Origin: Deltaproteobacteria bacterium
GTDB lineage: Bacteria > Desulfobacterota > GWC2-55-46 > UBA9637 > GWC2-42-11
Length of the DNA: 38,623 bases
Direction: 5' to 3'
NCBI GenBank assembly: GCA_016223005.1
Contig: JACRPW010000054.1
Coordinates: 1 to 38,623, forward strand
This document shows, one piece after another, positions 16,289-25,985 of the stretch (positions are counted from its first letter, which is position 1; each line of letters starts with the position of its first letter). The position numbers and the translations under genes are program-made. The notes below the pieces were generated by a model. It saw nothing but the letters and a program-made list of their open reading frames with translations. It was not told the origin of the DNA and made no database searches.

Positions 16289-16657
16289 TTATAACTTTCG
16301 TCTTTCCTGTTCCTCTTCTTCTTTTTCTTTTTTGCATTCAATGCAGTATGTGGTAACAGGTCTTGCCTCAAGCCTTTTTTCTGAAATCTCACCACCGCAT
16401 ATTTCACAGACACCAAAAGCCCCGTTATCTATCCTTTCCAGGGCATCTTTAATCTTGGCAATCAACCTCCTTTCCCTGTCCTTTACCCTTAATAGGAAGT
16501 TCCTCTCAGTCTCATGGGATGCCCTGTCTGTAGGGTCTGCAAAGTGCTCCTCTTTGGAATCACTCATAGTTACAACAGTCTTGTCAGCCTCTGAAAGCAG
16601 TTCTTCCAAATTTTTATTTAATATTATCCTGAAATATTCCAATCTCTCTTTTTTCAT
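16289..16657 (-). CDS. DksA/TraR-family zinc-finger protein
   Basis: A 122-residue protein with a helical coiled-coil part (about 1-80) and a C4 zinc finger: CEIC, then YCIEC about 20 residues later (GGEISEKRLEARPVTTY between). Such proteins bind the secondary channel of RNA polymerase and alter initiation, often with ppGpp; the tip usually carries acidic residues. A short Glu/Arg-rich tail ends it. I choose the ATG at 16657 because AGAGG lies 5 bases upstream. An in-frame ATG at 16690 would overlap the end of moaC. Whether it is DksA itself or a paralogue is not decidable from sequence alone. Confidence 0.85.
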   Translation of the reverse strand: MKKERLEYFRIILNKNLEELLSEADKTVVTMSDSKEEHFADPTDRASHETERNFLLRVKDRERRLIAKIKDALERIDNGAFGVCEICGGEISEKRLEARPVTTYCIECKKEKEEEEQERRKL

Positions 16658-16673
16658 GTGTTCCTCTTTTCCT

Positions 16674-17189
16674 TCAGCCTTCAGCAGCAAAAAGCATGCT
16701 TTTTGCCCTTAAGCCTTTTCTTACATATGTCCCGCTTCTGCCGCCGCTCTTCTTCAGCAATACTATATCAGATATTTTCATTCCTTTATCTGCTGCCTTA
16801 CACATATCATATATTGTTAGTGCTGCAACTGTAACTGCTGTCAGTGCCTCCATTTCAACCCCTGTCTTACCTGATAATTTTACAGATGCAGTTATGTCTA
16901 TCCTGTTTTTATCTTTTACGATATCAAAGGCAATATCAATAGATGTTAATGGCAAAGGATGACAAAGTGGTATTAGTTCATCTGTTTTTTTTGCAGCCAA
17001 GATCCCGGCAATCCTTGCCACACCAAGCACATCTCCCTTTTTCATTTCATTTGCAAGCACTTTTTTTAGGGTTTCTTTTTGCATATAAATACTTGCCGTG
17101 GCGACAGCCTCACGGGTGGTAGCGGGCTTATCTGTCACATCAACCATCTTTGCCTTGCCAGTTTTATCTATGTGAGTGAGTTTAGACAT
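16674..17189 (-). CDS. moaC: Cyclic pyranopterin monophosphate synthase
   Basis: MoaC converts the MoaA product into cyclic pyranopterin monophosphate, the first stable molybdopterin precursor. The 171-residue protein shows the whole set of family blocks: the start SKLTHID.TGKAKMVDV, the KGDVLGVARIAGILAAKKT block with ELIPLCHPLPL, SGKTGVEMEALTAVTVAALTIYDMCK, DKGMKI and the final KSGGRSGTY. It extends about 10 residues beyond the usual C-terminus (LRAKSMLFAAEG). I start at the ATG at 17189; an alternative TTG at 17210 lies in the AT-rich repeat. No ribosome site is obvious. No other moa gene is nearby, although molybdopterin enzymes fit a respiring anaerobe. Confidence 0.93.
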   Translation of the reverse strand: MSKLTHIDKTGKAKMVDVTDKPATTREAVATASIYMQKETLKKVLANEMKKGDVLGVARIAGILAAKKTDELIPLCHPLPLTSIDIAFDIVKDKNRIDITASVKLSGKTGVEMEALTAVTVAALTIYDMCKAADKGMKISDIVLLKKSGGRSGTYVRKGLRAKSMLFAAEG

Positions 17190-17297
17190 AAAAAATATAT
17201 CAAATATCAAAATTAAAAAATCAAAATGACAAATTAAAATTTAAAAATATAAAAATAAATTTCCTTAATTTTGACTTTTGATATTTGATTTTTGATT
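17190..17297. repeat. AT-rich dispersed repeat, copy C
   Basis: About 108 bp of imperfect inverted repeat directly ahead of moaC on the minus strand. It shares long near-identical words with copy B, such as ATCAAAATGACAAATTAAAA and TTTTAAAAATATAAAA-type strings, and TTTGACTTTTGATATTTGAT in the right arm. It reaches the last codon of the next gene (stop at 17298) and includes the moaC leader. Confidence 0.65.
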
Positions 17298-18518
17298 TTA
17301 ATTCAACTGCACTATCTCGCCATTTTTAATAGTTAATATAAATAACTCTTTTAATGCCTCCCCTTCTGCGTTAAAGGAGGTAGTGCCTGCAGCGCCTTTT
17401 AAATTGCTAATTTTACCCAGCCCTCTTTTAATATCTTCCCTTTTTAAATTTCCTTCCTTCAGGAGATTTAAAATTATGCTGGCTGCATCAAATGCCTCTG
17501 CCCCAAGTATCCCGGGCTGGATGCCGTATGTTTCGTAAAATCTATTGGTAAAGGTCTTTACCTCGTGCTGCTGACTATCCAGAAAAAAGCCGTCCACAAA
17601 TACAGAATCCTCAACATATTTACCGCTCATTTCAATAAGTTTTTTGGAATTCCAGCCGTTAGAGCCGAGTAATTTTATGCCCTTTATATTAAAATATGCA
17701 AGATGCGATACAATCAGTGAGACTGTATCAAAATAATCAGGTATATACAAGGCATCAATTGAAACCGTTGGTTCAAAAGTCTTTATGGTCCGTCTCCCTT
17801 CCTTTTTTTCTGTTTCCTTAATCTTAAAGAGTTTTCTTATCTCGCGGCTAAAATCAGTTTGACCATCACTATACACTTCCTCTGTTAAAACATTCGCATT
17901 ATGTATTTTAATCTCATCTTTAAACGGTGCTGCAAGTCCCCTGCCATAAGGGTTGTCAGGATATAAAATGGCAATCCGTTTAAGTTTTAGTGTATTTACA
18001 GCGTATCGGGCTATCAGCCTTGCCTGTAAAGACTGTGTCATAAAATTTCTAAACACATAATCCCCTATTTGAGGCAGTCCCTCTCTCTGTGAAAGTGTAA
18101 TAATCGGAATCTTTAATTCCTGCGCCTTTTTTGCTGCCTCAAATGCAGTGATACTGATCAGCGGTCCAATTATTGCCGCAACCCCCTCATCTTCTGCCAA
18201 TTCCCTGACTGCATTTGATGCTGCAACAGCATTATCCATAGAATCCTTTATTATTATCTCAATCCTGCTGTTCGGTATTTCTTTGGCATTTATCCTTTGC
18301 TCCGCACTTTTGAATATCTCTGCTGCAAGCAGAACCCCTTTTAATGCCTCTTCACCGAAATCTGCAAATCTCCCGCTTAAAGGAAGTATTACACCGATTG
18401 CATACCTATCTTTTTTAACTCCTTCCTGTGCATTGGCAAAAACAACCAAAGATGCAAGATGCAGGACGCAAAAAGCAACTAACACAGTAAATAAAAATCT
18501 GAAATTTGAAATTTTCAT
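17298..18518 (-). CDS. Periplasmic substrate-binding protein (branched-chain amino acid/LpoA-like type)
   Basis: A 406-residue exported protein with a signal peptide to about residue 30 (ending FANAQ) and a type-I periplasmic-binding fold. RYAIGVILPLSGRFADFGEEALKGVLLAAE begins domain 1, IIGPLISITAFEAAKKAQELKIPIITLS is the hinge region, and AILYPDNPYGRGLAAPFKDEI starts domain 2. The family (Peripla_BP_6) covers ABC receptors for amino acids and amides and also PBP-activator LpoA-like proteins. No permease or ATPase genes are adjacent, so an LpoA-like or sensory role is as likely as transport. The ATG follows the dnaJ stop codon without a gap, so it is co-transcribed with heat-shock genes. Confidence 0.78.
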   Translation of the reverse strand: MKISNFRFLFTVLVAFCVLHLASLVVFANAQEGVKKDRYAIGVILPLSGRFADFGEEALKGVLLAAEIFKSAEQRINAKEIPNSRIEIIIKDSMDNAVAASNAVRELAEDEGVAAIIGPLISITAFEAAKKAQELKIPIITLSQREGLPQIGDYVFRNFMTQSLQARLIARYAVNTLKLKRIAILYPDNPYGRGLAAPFKDEIKIHNANVLTEEVYSDGQTDFSREIRKLFKIKETEKKEGRRTIKTFEPTVSIDALYIPDYFDTVSLIVSHLAYFNIKGIKLLGSNGWNSKKLIEMSGKYVEDSVFVDGFFLDSQQHEVKTFTNRFYETYGIQPGILGAEAFDAASIILNLLKEGNLKREDIKRGLGKISNLKGAAGTTSFNAEGEALKELFILTIKNGEIVQLN

Positions 18519-19622
18519 CTATCCAAAAATCTCTCTGACCTTATCAAAGAAGGTCTTGCTCATTGGGGTTGAGTCTTCTCCGCCTATCCTTGAAAACTCT
18601 TCCAGAAGTTCTTTCTGCCGTTGTGTCAACTTTGTTGGCACTTCAACATTTATGATGACATTCATATCACCCCTTCTCCCTGTGTGCAGGGATGCGATTC
18701 CCTTTCCTTTCAGACGAAATACCTTACCTGATTGTGTTCCAGTCGGAATCTTTAACTTAATCTTGCCTTCAAGGGACGGAACATCTATCTCTGTCCCAAG
18801 TGCAGCCTGATGAAATCTAATAGGCACATTGCAGATGATATCATCATTTTGGCGGGTGAATATAGGGTGAGGCTTGACATTGATTATAATATACAAATCA
18901 CCGTGACTGCCTCCGTGCAATCCCGCCTCACCTTCACCTGAAAGACGAAGTTTTGTCCCTGTTTCAACACCTGCAGGTATCTTTATTGATAAGGAGTGAT
19001 TGATTCTGATTCTGCCGCTTCCCCTGCATTCTATACACGGCTCTTTTATTATCATGCCCTCGCCTCTGCATGCAGAGCACGGTTTGGAAATGCTGAAAAA
19101 CCCCTGCTGGAATCTTACCTGTCCCCTGCCGCCGCAGGTAGGGCATGCGGTAGGGCTGGTTCCTGGTTTTGCACCGATTCCGCTGCATACCCCGCACTTT
19201 GCCTGCCTTGGTATCTTTATCTTTTTTTCTGTGCCGAATGCTGCCTCTTCAAATGTAATTTCAATATCATATTTAAGGTCGCTGCCATTCTGTCCTCTTT
19301 GCCTCTTTTGTCTGCCAGCGCCAAAAAATCCGCCAAAGACATCACCAAAGATATCCTGAAAATCTACACCGAATCCAGCATCAGATACATCCCTGTATCC
19401 GCCTGCACCTGCAAAACCGAACCTGTCATAGTTTGCCCGTTTATCTCCATCCCGCAGGACTTCATATGCCTCATTGATTTCCTTAAACCTTTCTTCAGAT
19501 TCTTTATTGCCATGGTTTTTATCAGGATGATACTGATGTGCGAGTCTGCGGAACGCCCTTTTTATATCCTCGTCAGTAGCGCTGCGGTCAAGCCCCAATA
19601 TTTCGTAATAGTCCCTTTTCAT
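18519..19622 (-). CDS. dnaJ: Chaperone DnaJ
   Basis: Co-chaperone (Hsp40) that delivers unfolded proteins to DnaK and stimulates its ATPase. The 367-residue protein begins with the J domain ([21 protein letters not shown], then HPDK at about 34-37), followed by a Gly/Phe region (about 70-105). A zinc domain of four CXXCXGXG repeats ([32 protein letters not shown]) precedes the C-terminal substrate domain. All expected parts are intact. It starts three bases after grpE stops; DnaK itself is not encoded in the window. Confidence 0.97.
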   Translation of the reverse strand: MKRDYYEILGLDRSATDEDIKRAFRRLAHQYHPDKNHGNKESEERFKEINEAYEVLRDGDKRANYDRFGFAGAGGYRDVSDAGFGVDFQDIFGDVFGGFFGAGRQKRQRGQNGSDLKYDIEITFEEAAFGTEKKIKIPRQAKCGVCSGIGAKPGTSPTACPTCGGRGQVRFQQGFFSISKPCSACRGEGMIIKEPCIECRGSGRIRINHSLSIKIPAGVETGTKLRLSGEGEAGLHGGSHGDLYIIINVKPHPIFTRQNDDIICNVPIRFHQAALGTEIDVPSLEGKIKLKIPTGTQSGKVFRLKGKGIASLHTGRRGDMNVIINVEVPTKLTQRQKELLEEFSRIGGEDSTPMSKTFFDKVREIFG

Positions 19623-19625
19623 AAC

Positions 19626-20228
19626 TTACACACCATCAGATTTTTTATTTACAACAACCATTGCGGGTCTCAGGAGTCTTTCTTTTAAAAAATAGCCTTT
19701 CTGATACTCTTTAATAACTATGCCGAAATCGTGGTCTTTGCTTTCTTCCTGATTTATAGCCTCATGTTTGCATGGGTCAAATCTTTCTCCAACTGAAGAA
19801 ATCTGCTCAAGACCGAACTTTTTTAATATCACAAGAAATTGGTCAAGTGTAAGTTTGACCCCGTCTCTCAATGCATTAAAATCAGCATCTGCATTTATGT
19901 GTTCCAATGCCCTTTCAAGATTATCCACAACAACTATTAACTCTTTTATCAGCCGTTCATTTGCAAAGGTTATTAAATCTTCCTTTTCTCTATCTGTCCT
20001 TTTTCTGTAGTTGTTAAGGTCAGCGGATGACAGTAAAAACCTCTTGTAATTTTCTTCACACTCCCTTGTCTTTTCATCCAAGACACATTTTATCTGGTCT
20101 ATCTCTTTCTGAAGCAGTGTTATGGCATCCTCTTTTTTTTCAGCCCCTTCTGCTAATTCCATGTGTTCTGCATCAGCACCTTCCTGTACTGATTCTATAC
20201 TTGTAAATTTCTGCTCCTTATCATCCAT
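19626..20228 (-). CDS. grpE: Nucleotide exchange factor GrpE
   Basis: A 200-residue protein that releases ADP from DnaK. The long N-terminal coiled coil runs from about 30 to 95 (rich in Glu/Lys, with NYRKRTDREKEDLITFANERLIKELI the family signature). The C-terminal beta domain has FGLEQISSVGERFDPCKHEAI and VIKEYQKGYFLKERLLRPAMVVV. It lies between hrcA and dnaJ with gaps of one and three bases, so the three genes form one transcript controlled by the CIRCE element ahead of hrcA. Confidence 0.96.
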   Translation of the reverse strand: MDDKEQKFTSIESVQEGADAEHMELAEGAEKKEDAITLLQKEIDQIKCVLDEKTRECEENYKRFLLSSADLNNYRKRTDREKEDLITFANERLIKELIVVVDNLERALEHINADADFNALRDGVKLTLDQFLVILKKFGLEQISSVGERFDPCKHEAINQEESKDHDFGIVIKEYQKGYFLKERLLRPAMVVVNKKSDGV

Positions 20229-20229
20229 A

Positions 20230-21270
20230 CTATTGATTCCCCTCCCTATCCTTCATGGTTTTACTTAAAAGTTTTGCAGTATAATCAACTATGGGAATAA
20301 TCCTAGAGTAATCCATCCTTATAGGTCCTGCAATTCCAACTGTGCACCTGCAATTGTCATTACCGTAAGGTGCAGTAACAAGACCCAGTCCATTTATCTC
20401 TTTATATTCATTATCAGAGCCTATGAATATCTGCATACAGTTTGATTCTATTGCCCTGTCCAGAAACCTTACAACGATGCCTTTTTTCTCAAATGCCTTA
20501 AATATCTCCTTTATTCTCTCAACATCTTTCACAAATTCAGGCTGATTCAATATATTTATTCTGCCGTCCATATATATATCAGCATCACAATCGCCTTTCA
20601 CGACAGTATCGTTTATCATAAGAACCTTTTTCATTAGTTTATCATACAACCTTTTTTCTCTCCTCATTTCACTTAATACCACTTCCCTTAATTCACGCAG
20701 TGTGCGGCCGGCAGTAATGTTATTCAGATACTCTGACATTTGCACAAGTTCCTGCTGTGAGATTTTATTATCTATCTGCATAATCTTTGTCTGTACGATG
20801 CCAGCATCTGAAACGAGTATAACCATTATCTGTCTGATATTTATCTTAATAAATTCCAGATGATGGATTTTAATGCTGTCAAATCTGGGTGCAAGAACAA
20901 TTCCCATGCAAGTTGATAATGCTGATAAGAGGAGTGAAGTTTCCTTCATTATAGATTCCATGTTACCTGTTGTCCTGTATATATCATTTATCATCTTCTT
21001 CTCATGAAGCGGAAGACTCTTTGCCTTCATTATGCTAGCAATGTATCGCATAAAGGCACTGGCTGTTGGTATCCTGCCTGCAGATTTATGAGGCTGTTTC
21101 AGATATCCCATGTCTTCAAGATATGCCATAATATTTCTTATAGTTGCAGGGCATAGAGTGCCGTTGAATCTGGCTGACACAGCACCTGAACTTACTGGTT
21201 CTGCTGTCTTCACATAGTCCAGAATAATGGCATGGAGAATTGCACTGTTTCGTTCTGATAATACTTCCAT
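20230..21270 (-). CDS. hrcA: Heat-inducible transcription repressor HrcA
   Basis: A 346-residue repressor that binds CIRCE operators and is kept active by GroEL in the systems studied. The N-terminal winged helix contains the family block ATIRNIMAYLEDMGYLKQPHKSAGRIPT. The GAF-like middle and C-terminal parts include DFDSIKIHHLEFI-type strands and the ending GPIRMDYSRIIPIVDYTAKLLSK. The start ATG at 21270 follows a promoter and a CIRCE-like operator, so the gene represses itself and the downstream grpE-dnaJ. Together with the RpoH-like factor, the cell has two heat-shock control systems. Confidence 0.95.
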   Translation of the reverse strand: MEVLSERNSAILHAIILDYVKTAEPVSSGAVSARFNGTLCPATIRNIMAYLEDMGYLKQPHKSAGRIPTASAFMRYIASIMKAKSLPLHEKKMINDIYRTTGNMESIMKETSLLLSALSTCMGIVLAPRFDSIKIHHLEFIKINIRQIMVILVSDAGIVQTKIMQIDNKISQQELVQMSEYLNNITAGRTLRELREVVLSEMRREKRLYDKLMKKVLMINDTVVKGDCDADIYMDGRINILNQPEFVKDVERIKEIFKAFEKKGIVVRFLDRAIESNCMQIFIGSDNEYKEINGLGLVTAPYGNDNCRCTVGIAGPIRMDYSRIIPIVDYTAKLLSKTMKDREGNQ

Positions 21271-21274
21271 ACGA

Positions 21275-21301
21275 TTGGCACTTAAAGATGATAACTGCTA
21301 A
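21275..21301 (-). promoter_or_regulatory. CIRCE operator for HrcA
   Basis: On the minus strand the sequence is TTAGCAGTT - nine bases - AAGTGCCAA. The consensus is TTAGCACTC-N9-GAGTGCTAA, so each 9-base arm differs at a few positions, but spacing and core match and it ends four bases before the hrcA start codon. The placement directly after the -10 box makes it a strong candidate autoregulatory operator. Confidence 0.85.
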
Positions 21302-21305
21302 TTAT

Positions 21306-21334
21306 AAAATACCAATGAGATTAAATATTGTCAA
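21306..21334 (-). promoter_or_regulatory. Promoter of hrcA-grpE-dnaJ
   Basis: TTGACA (21329-21334, minus strand) and TATTTT (21306-21311) are separated by exactly 17 bases. The -35 box overlaps the stop codon of trmJ. The CIRCE operator begins directly downstream of the -10 box, so bound HrcA would block start-site clearance. A sigma-70-type promoter fits HrcA control. Confidence 0.65.
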
Positions 21335-22071
21335 GGAAAGAGAAAGATTTGCGCCCTCTTTTCAATCTGCGTGCAGATGCCCCTGAGCATATTCACCTCT
21401 TTGTGCATAAGAGATGTTCTGCCGAAAAGCCGTTTGAACGATCTCATTATCAATTCTAAAAGATATTCGCCGCCTTTTTCTCCATAGCCAAGTTTTCGCA
21501 AGGTTTTTTCAAGGTGGATGTACATGCTGCTTATCTCCTCCATATTGGCAAGTCTGACAGGCTGACCCTTTTCCTCATTGGTTGTCTTAAACAGTTCATA
21601 GCATATCAATAACACAGCATGGGAAAGGTTGATTGATGGATATGACTTACTGGCAGGGATTTCAACTATATTTGAGCAGAGTTCTATATCTTCGTTAGAA
21701 AGCCCTTTGTCTTCTCTGCCGAAAAGGATTGATACCTTATTTTTTTGTGCTGCCCGAATTATCTGGGGCATGACATCATGAAAGGTCATGAGGGGATACC
21801 TGAGCCTGCCTTTTCTTCTTGTTGTGCCTATGACTAAAGAGGAGTCTAAAATTGCATTATCAAGATTTGAAAATACCTTTGCACCAAGAAGGACATCATC
21901 TGCCTTGCATGCCATTTTATATGCTTCGTCATTTTTATAATCTGTGGGATTTATGAGGACAAGGTTTTTTAGACCTGTATTCTTCATTGCCCTGGCAACA
22001 GAACCTATGTTGCCAGCACCCTGCGGTTCAACAAGGACGATGTTTATATTCTGGAAGGATTTATGCTCCAG
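21331..22071 (-). CDS. trmJ: TrmJ-like RNA 2'-O-methyltransferase, start codon unclear
   Basis: A SPOUT-family methyltransferase that would put a 2'-O-methyl group on RNA, as TrmJ does at tRNA position 32. Motif 1 (NIVLVEPQGAGNIGSVARAMKN) and motif 2/3 (ILFGREDKGLSN, IPASKSYPSINLSHAV) are intact, and a helical C-terminal part follows. The first internal ATG (21987) would cut off the motif-1 NIGSVARA block, so translation must begin upstream. The frame is open back to a TAA at about 22100, yet it contains no ATG, GTG or TTG before that point. CTG at 22071 and ATT codons are the only plausible starts; I mark the CTG. A sequence error or a rare start is possible. Confidence 0.8.
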   Translation of the reverse strand: MEHKSFQNINIVLVEPQGAGNIGSVARAMKNTGLKNLVLINPTDYKNDEAYKMACKADDVLLGAKVFSNLDNAILDSSLVIGTTRRKGRLRYPLMTFHDVMPQIIRAAQKNKVSILFGREDKGLSNEDIELCSNIVEIPASKSYPSINLSHAVLLICYELFKTTNEEKGQPVRLANMEEISSMYIHLEKTLRKLGYGEKGGEYLLELIMRSFKRLFGRTSLMHKEVNMLRGICTQIEKRAQIFLFP

Positions 22072-22090
22072 AGGTAGAAAAATTAAGGGT

Positions 22091-22128
22091 TATAAATTAT
22101 GAATTGTAAACTTAATTCCTAATTTATA
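22091..22128. repeat. AT-rich palindrome between trmJ and guaB
   Basis: TATAAATTA (22091-22099) pairs with TAATTTATA (22120-22128), and AATT (22102-22105) pairs with AATT (22113-22116) inside. It lies seven bases beyond the guaB stop on its downstream side. No T tract follows, so I call it a palindromic repeat rather than a terminator. Confidence 0.55.
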
Positions 22129-22134
22129 ATTGCA

Positions 22135-23643
<1,509 letters not shown>

Positions 23644-23659
23644 TTATCCTCTGTCAATA

Positions 23660-23753
23660 ATGTATCCCTTGTCTCTATTAAATCATCTGTAATGACAATC
23701 TCAACTAATGTCGCATCTGCATCATAACCATTATTAACGAGTTCTCTGATGGC
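23660..23753 (-). pseudogene. GHKL-ATPase fragment (N-box region)
   Basis: Directly upstream of guaB, the minus strand reads AIRELVNNGYDADATLVEIV followed by ITDD. This is the N-box layout of GHKL (HSP90/MutL/MORC-type) ATPases: E-x3-N-x2-DADAT-x-VEI, with the Mg-binding Asn. A TGA stop directly precedes it and no neighbouring frame supplies the rest, so only about 30 residues survive. It overlaps the guaB leader. Proteins with this box include MutL-like repair factors and ATPases found in defence islands; the type cannot be told from so little. Confidence 0.55.
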
Positions 23754-23824
23754 TCAATTGATTTAAAAACCAATCAGACCAATGAACCCAATAAAACTTA
23801 AATGTAGTATATTGGAAAAGCACC

Positions 23825-24001
23825 ATGTTTGTCAATATTGCCAGATGTATTATAGTTTGTGCCGGGGCATTTGTTGACGGACTTCTTGAAAAGGAGTATA
23901 AGGATATAGGGAAGGAATTTATCTGGCAGTGGTTCTTTCCAGCCAAGACATTGACGCTTGTCCCTGAGGCGGGTGAATATAGGAGGTATCATCTCCGGTG
24001 A
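23825..24001 (+). pseudogene. Remnant of an integron-type tyrosine recombinase
   Basis: This 58-codon open frame ends LEKEYKDIGKEF.. IWQWFFPAKTL.. LVPEAGEYRRYHLR then TGA. The second half matches the segment of integron/phage-type integrases just before the catalytic box II (IntI: 'WQYVFPS..DPRSG..RRHHL'), with the W-Q-x-x-FPA and RRYHL words in order. The box II HSFATHLL region and the rest are missing, so this is a relic, not an active enzyme. The first ~20 codons (MFVNIARCI...) have no match. It marks the edge of the glycan cluster. Confidence 0.65.
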
Positions 24002-24038
24002 ACGGTTCTGAGTTTTGACTTGATGAGGAATATTTATA

Positions 24039-24809
24039 ATGCAAAAGATTTCTGTTACCATCATAGCCCTCAATGAAGAAGAAAATATCCGTGCATGCCT
24101 TGAAAGCGTGAAATGGGCTGATGAAATCCTTGTTTCAGATTCAGGGAGCAGTGACAGGACTGTTGCAATTTGCAAAGAATATGGCTCACAGGTCTTTATT
24201 GATTCATGGTATGGATTTGGTAAGCAGAAAAACCTGATTGCGGGCAGGGCAAAAAACAGATGGATTTTAAACATTGATGCAGATGAGCGGGTAACAGATG
24301 GTTTGAAAGCAGAAATAGAACAGGTGTTGACTGCAAATGATTGCGAGGGTTATTATATTCCTAGAAAGAACTTTTTTGGGAATAAATGGATAAGATACTG
24401 CGGTTGGTATCCTGACTATAATTTAAGGCTTTACAGAAAAGATAAAGGGGTTTTTAATGAAAGGGCTGTGCATGAGGCTGTTCAGATTAATGGCAAAATC
24501 AGTTATCTCAAAAACCATCTAGAACATTATACATACAGGGATATAAGCGATTACCTGAAAAGGATGGACAGGTATTCAACCCTTGCAGCAGAGGAGATGT
24601 TTAAAAAAGGCAGGCAGATAGGTCTATTAGGTCTTGTTCTAAAACCATGCCTTACATTTTTAAAGATATATTTTTTTAAGAGAGGGTTTCTAGAAGGGTA
24701 TACAGGGCTTGTTTTATCAGGGCTTTATGCCAGTTATACCCTATCCAAGTATGCGAAATTGAGGGAGATGCAAAATGGTATGTCCACTGAAAAAGAACAA
24801 GGCAGATAA
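24039..24809 (+). CDS. Family 2 glycosyltransferase (WaaE/KdtX-like)
   Basis: A 256-residue inverting GT-A transferase. It begins ISVTIIALNEEENIRACLESVKWADEILVSDSGSSDRT, the hallmark of the beta-1,4-glucosyltransferase/WaaE group that acts on lipopolysaccharide core sugars, and contains the metal-binding DADER (DxD) motif near residue 79. KNFFGNKWIRYCGWYPDYNLRL is a family block. Two hydrophobic stretches near the C-terminus (about 195-230) would tether it to the inner membrane. It is the first gene of the plus-strand arm of the glycan cluster and has a GAGGA site upstream. The acceptor is unknown. Confidence 0.9.
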   Translation: MQKISVTIIALNEEENIRACLESVKWADEILVSDSGSSDRTVAICKEYGSQVFIDSWYGFGKQKNLIAGRAKNRWILNIDADERVTDGLKAEIEQVLTANDCEGYYIPRKNFFGNKWIRYCGWYPDYNLRLYRKDKGVFNERAVHEAVQINGKISYLKNHLEHYTYRDISDYLKRMDRYSTLAAEEMFKKGRQIGLLGLVLKPCLTFLKIYFFKRGFLEGYTGLVLSGLYASYTLSKYAKLREMQNGMSTEKEQGR

Positions 24810-24894
24810 AAATACACATGGCAGGATTATTTCACATGGACAGATGAAGATAAGTGGGAGGTTTTTTAAGTGGCACCTCCTGAAGCGGTGGTGA
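24775..24894 (+). CDS. Possible 39-residue basic protein overlapping the GT2 end
   Basis: A shifted-frame ATG at 24775, preceded by GGGAG, opens a 39-residue frame rich in Lys, Arg and aromatic residues (ending FFKWHLLKRW). It overlaps the end of the GT2 gene by 35 bases and stops five bases before the next glycosyltransferase start, filling the gap exactly. It may couple translation of the two genes. No family is recognised and it may be chance. Confidence 0.28.
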   Translation: MVCPLKKNKADKNTHGRIISHGQMKISGRFFKWHLLKRW

Positions 24895-24899
24895 AATAA

Positions 24900-25985
24900 A
24901 TGCCAACCATACTTCATACAGAGTCCTCCACAGGATGGGGAGGACAGGAGATAAGGATATTACAGGAATCTATCGGGATGATTAAAAAGGGATACCGTGT
25001 AATAATTGCAGCGCCTGAGCAAAGTAATATCTTTAAAAGGGCTAATGATATAAACATTCAAGTCTTTCCTATTCAATTTCAAAAAAAGAATCCAATGTCA
25101 TTTATAAAAATATTATCCCTTGTCAATAATGAAGATGTTGATATAGTCAATACGCATAGTTCATCAGACAGCTGGGTTGCAACAATTGCAGCAAAGCTCT
25201 CAAAAGTTAAACCTAAAATAATCAGGACAAGGCATCTTTCAACACCGATAAGCAGGTTTTATTTCAGCCGTTTGATATATAACCAGTTGCCTGATACAAT
25301 AATAACAACAGGTGAAGAGATAAGGCAGAAGATGATAATGGATAATGGATATGATGCAAGTAAGATTTTTTCTATACCTACAGGAATAGATTTAGATATA
25401 TTCCATATAGAGAAAGTTAAACCTGCTATACAAAATAATGGTTACTCTGTTGGAATGGTGGGTGTTTTGAGAAGTTGGAAGGGACACAAGTATTTTATAG
25501 AAGCAATTCCATTAATACTTGAAGAGATTCCTGATGTTTCTTTTTATATTGTTGGCGATGGCCCGCAATTTCAGAATATAAAAAGCATGATAGAAAAACT
25601 AGGGCTCACAGGTAAAGTTTTTATGCTGGGGCATAGAGAAGATGTGCCTGAAATAATTGCATCCCTTGATGTTCTGGTGCACCCCTCATATGCCAATGAA
25701 GGTGTTCCACAGACCATCCTCCAGGCAATGGCAATGCAAAGACCTGTTATAGCCTCTGATTCCGGGGCTATTAAGGAAGTGGTTATTGATAAAAAGACAG
25801 GCTTCCTAATAGAGATTAAAAGCCCTGAACAAATTGCAGAAAAGGTTATAGAGTTTTATAGAAAACCTGAACTAATAGGAGAATTTGGGAAAGAGGGAAG
25901 AAGGTTTGTGGAAGAAAACTGTTCTTTTGAGAAAATGCTCAATAAAATAGAAGCCGTTTATAAAAGGCTCTTGAGCAATGCATGA
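24900..25985 (+). CDS. Family 4 (GT-B) glycosyltransferase
   Basis: A 361-residue retaining transferase. Its N-terminal half has HTESSTGWGGQEIRIL, the donor-side glycine segment, and VNTHSSSDSW. The C-terminal half holds the GT4 signatures VGVLRSWKGHKYFIEA, FYIVGDGP, VFMLGHREDVPEIIASLDVLVHPSYANEGVPQTILQAMA (the E-x7-E pair) and PVIASDSGAIKEVV. It overlaps the next gene by 8 bases. Sugar and acceptor are unknown; by position it extends a lipopolysaccharide-type core or a related glycan. Confidence 0.9.
   Translation: MPTILHTESSTGWGGQEIRILQESIGMIKKGYRVIIAAPEQSNIFKRANDINIQVFPIQFQKKNPMSFIKILSLVNNEDVDIVNTHSSSDSWVATIAAKLSKVKPKIIRTRHLSTPISRFYFSRLIYNQLPDTIITTGEEIRQKMIMDNGYDASKIFSIPTGIDLDIFHIEKVKPAIQNNGYSVGMVGVLRSWKGHKYFIEAIPLILEEIPDVSFYIVGDGPQFQNIKSMIEKLGLTGKVFMLGHREDVPEIIASLDVLVHPSYANEGVPQTILQAMAMQRPVIASDSGAIKEVVIDKKTGFLIEIKSPEQIAEKVIEFYRKPELIGEFGKEGRRFVEENCSFEKMLNKIEAVYKRLLSNA

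Noticed and set aside
18420-18490. Repeat-like DNA (GATGCAAGATGCAGGACGC) encoding the signal peptide of the binding protein
   Set aside because: The words look like a dispersed repeat, but no other copy is visible in the window and a signal peptide with this sequence is acceptable.
23734-24274. Minus-strand open frames over the integrase remnant and GT2 gene
   Set aside because: They have no family features and lie opposite clearly recognisable plus-strand sequences.
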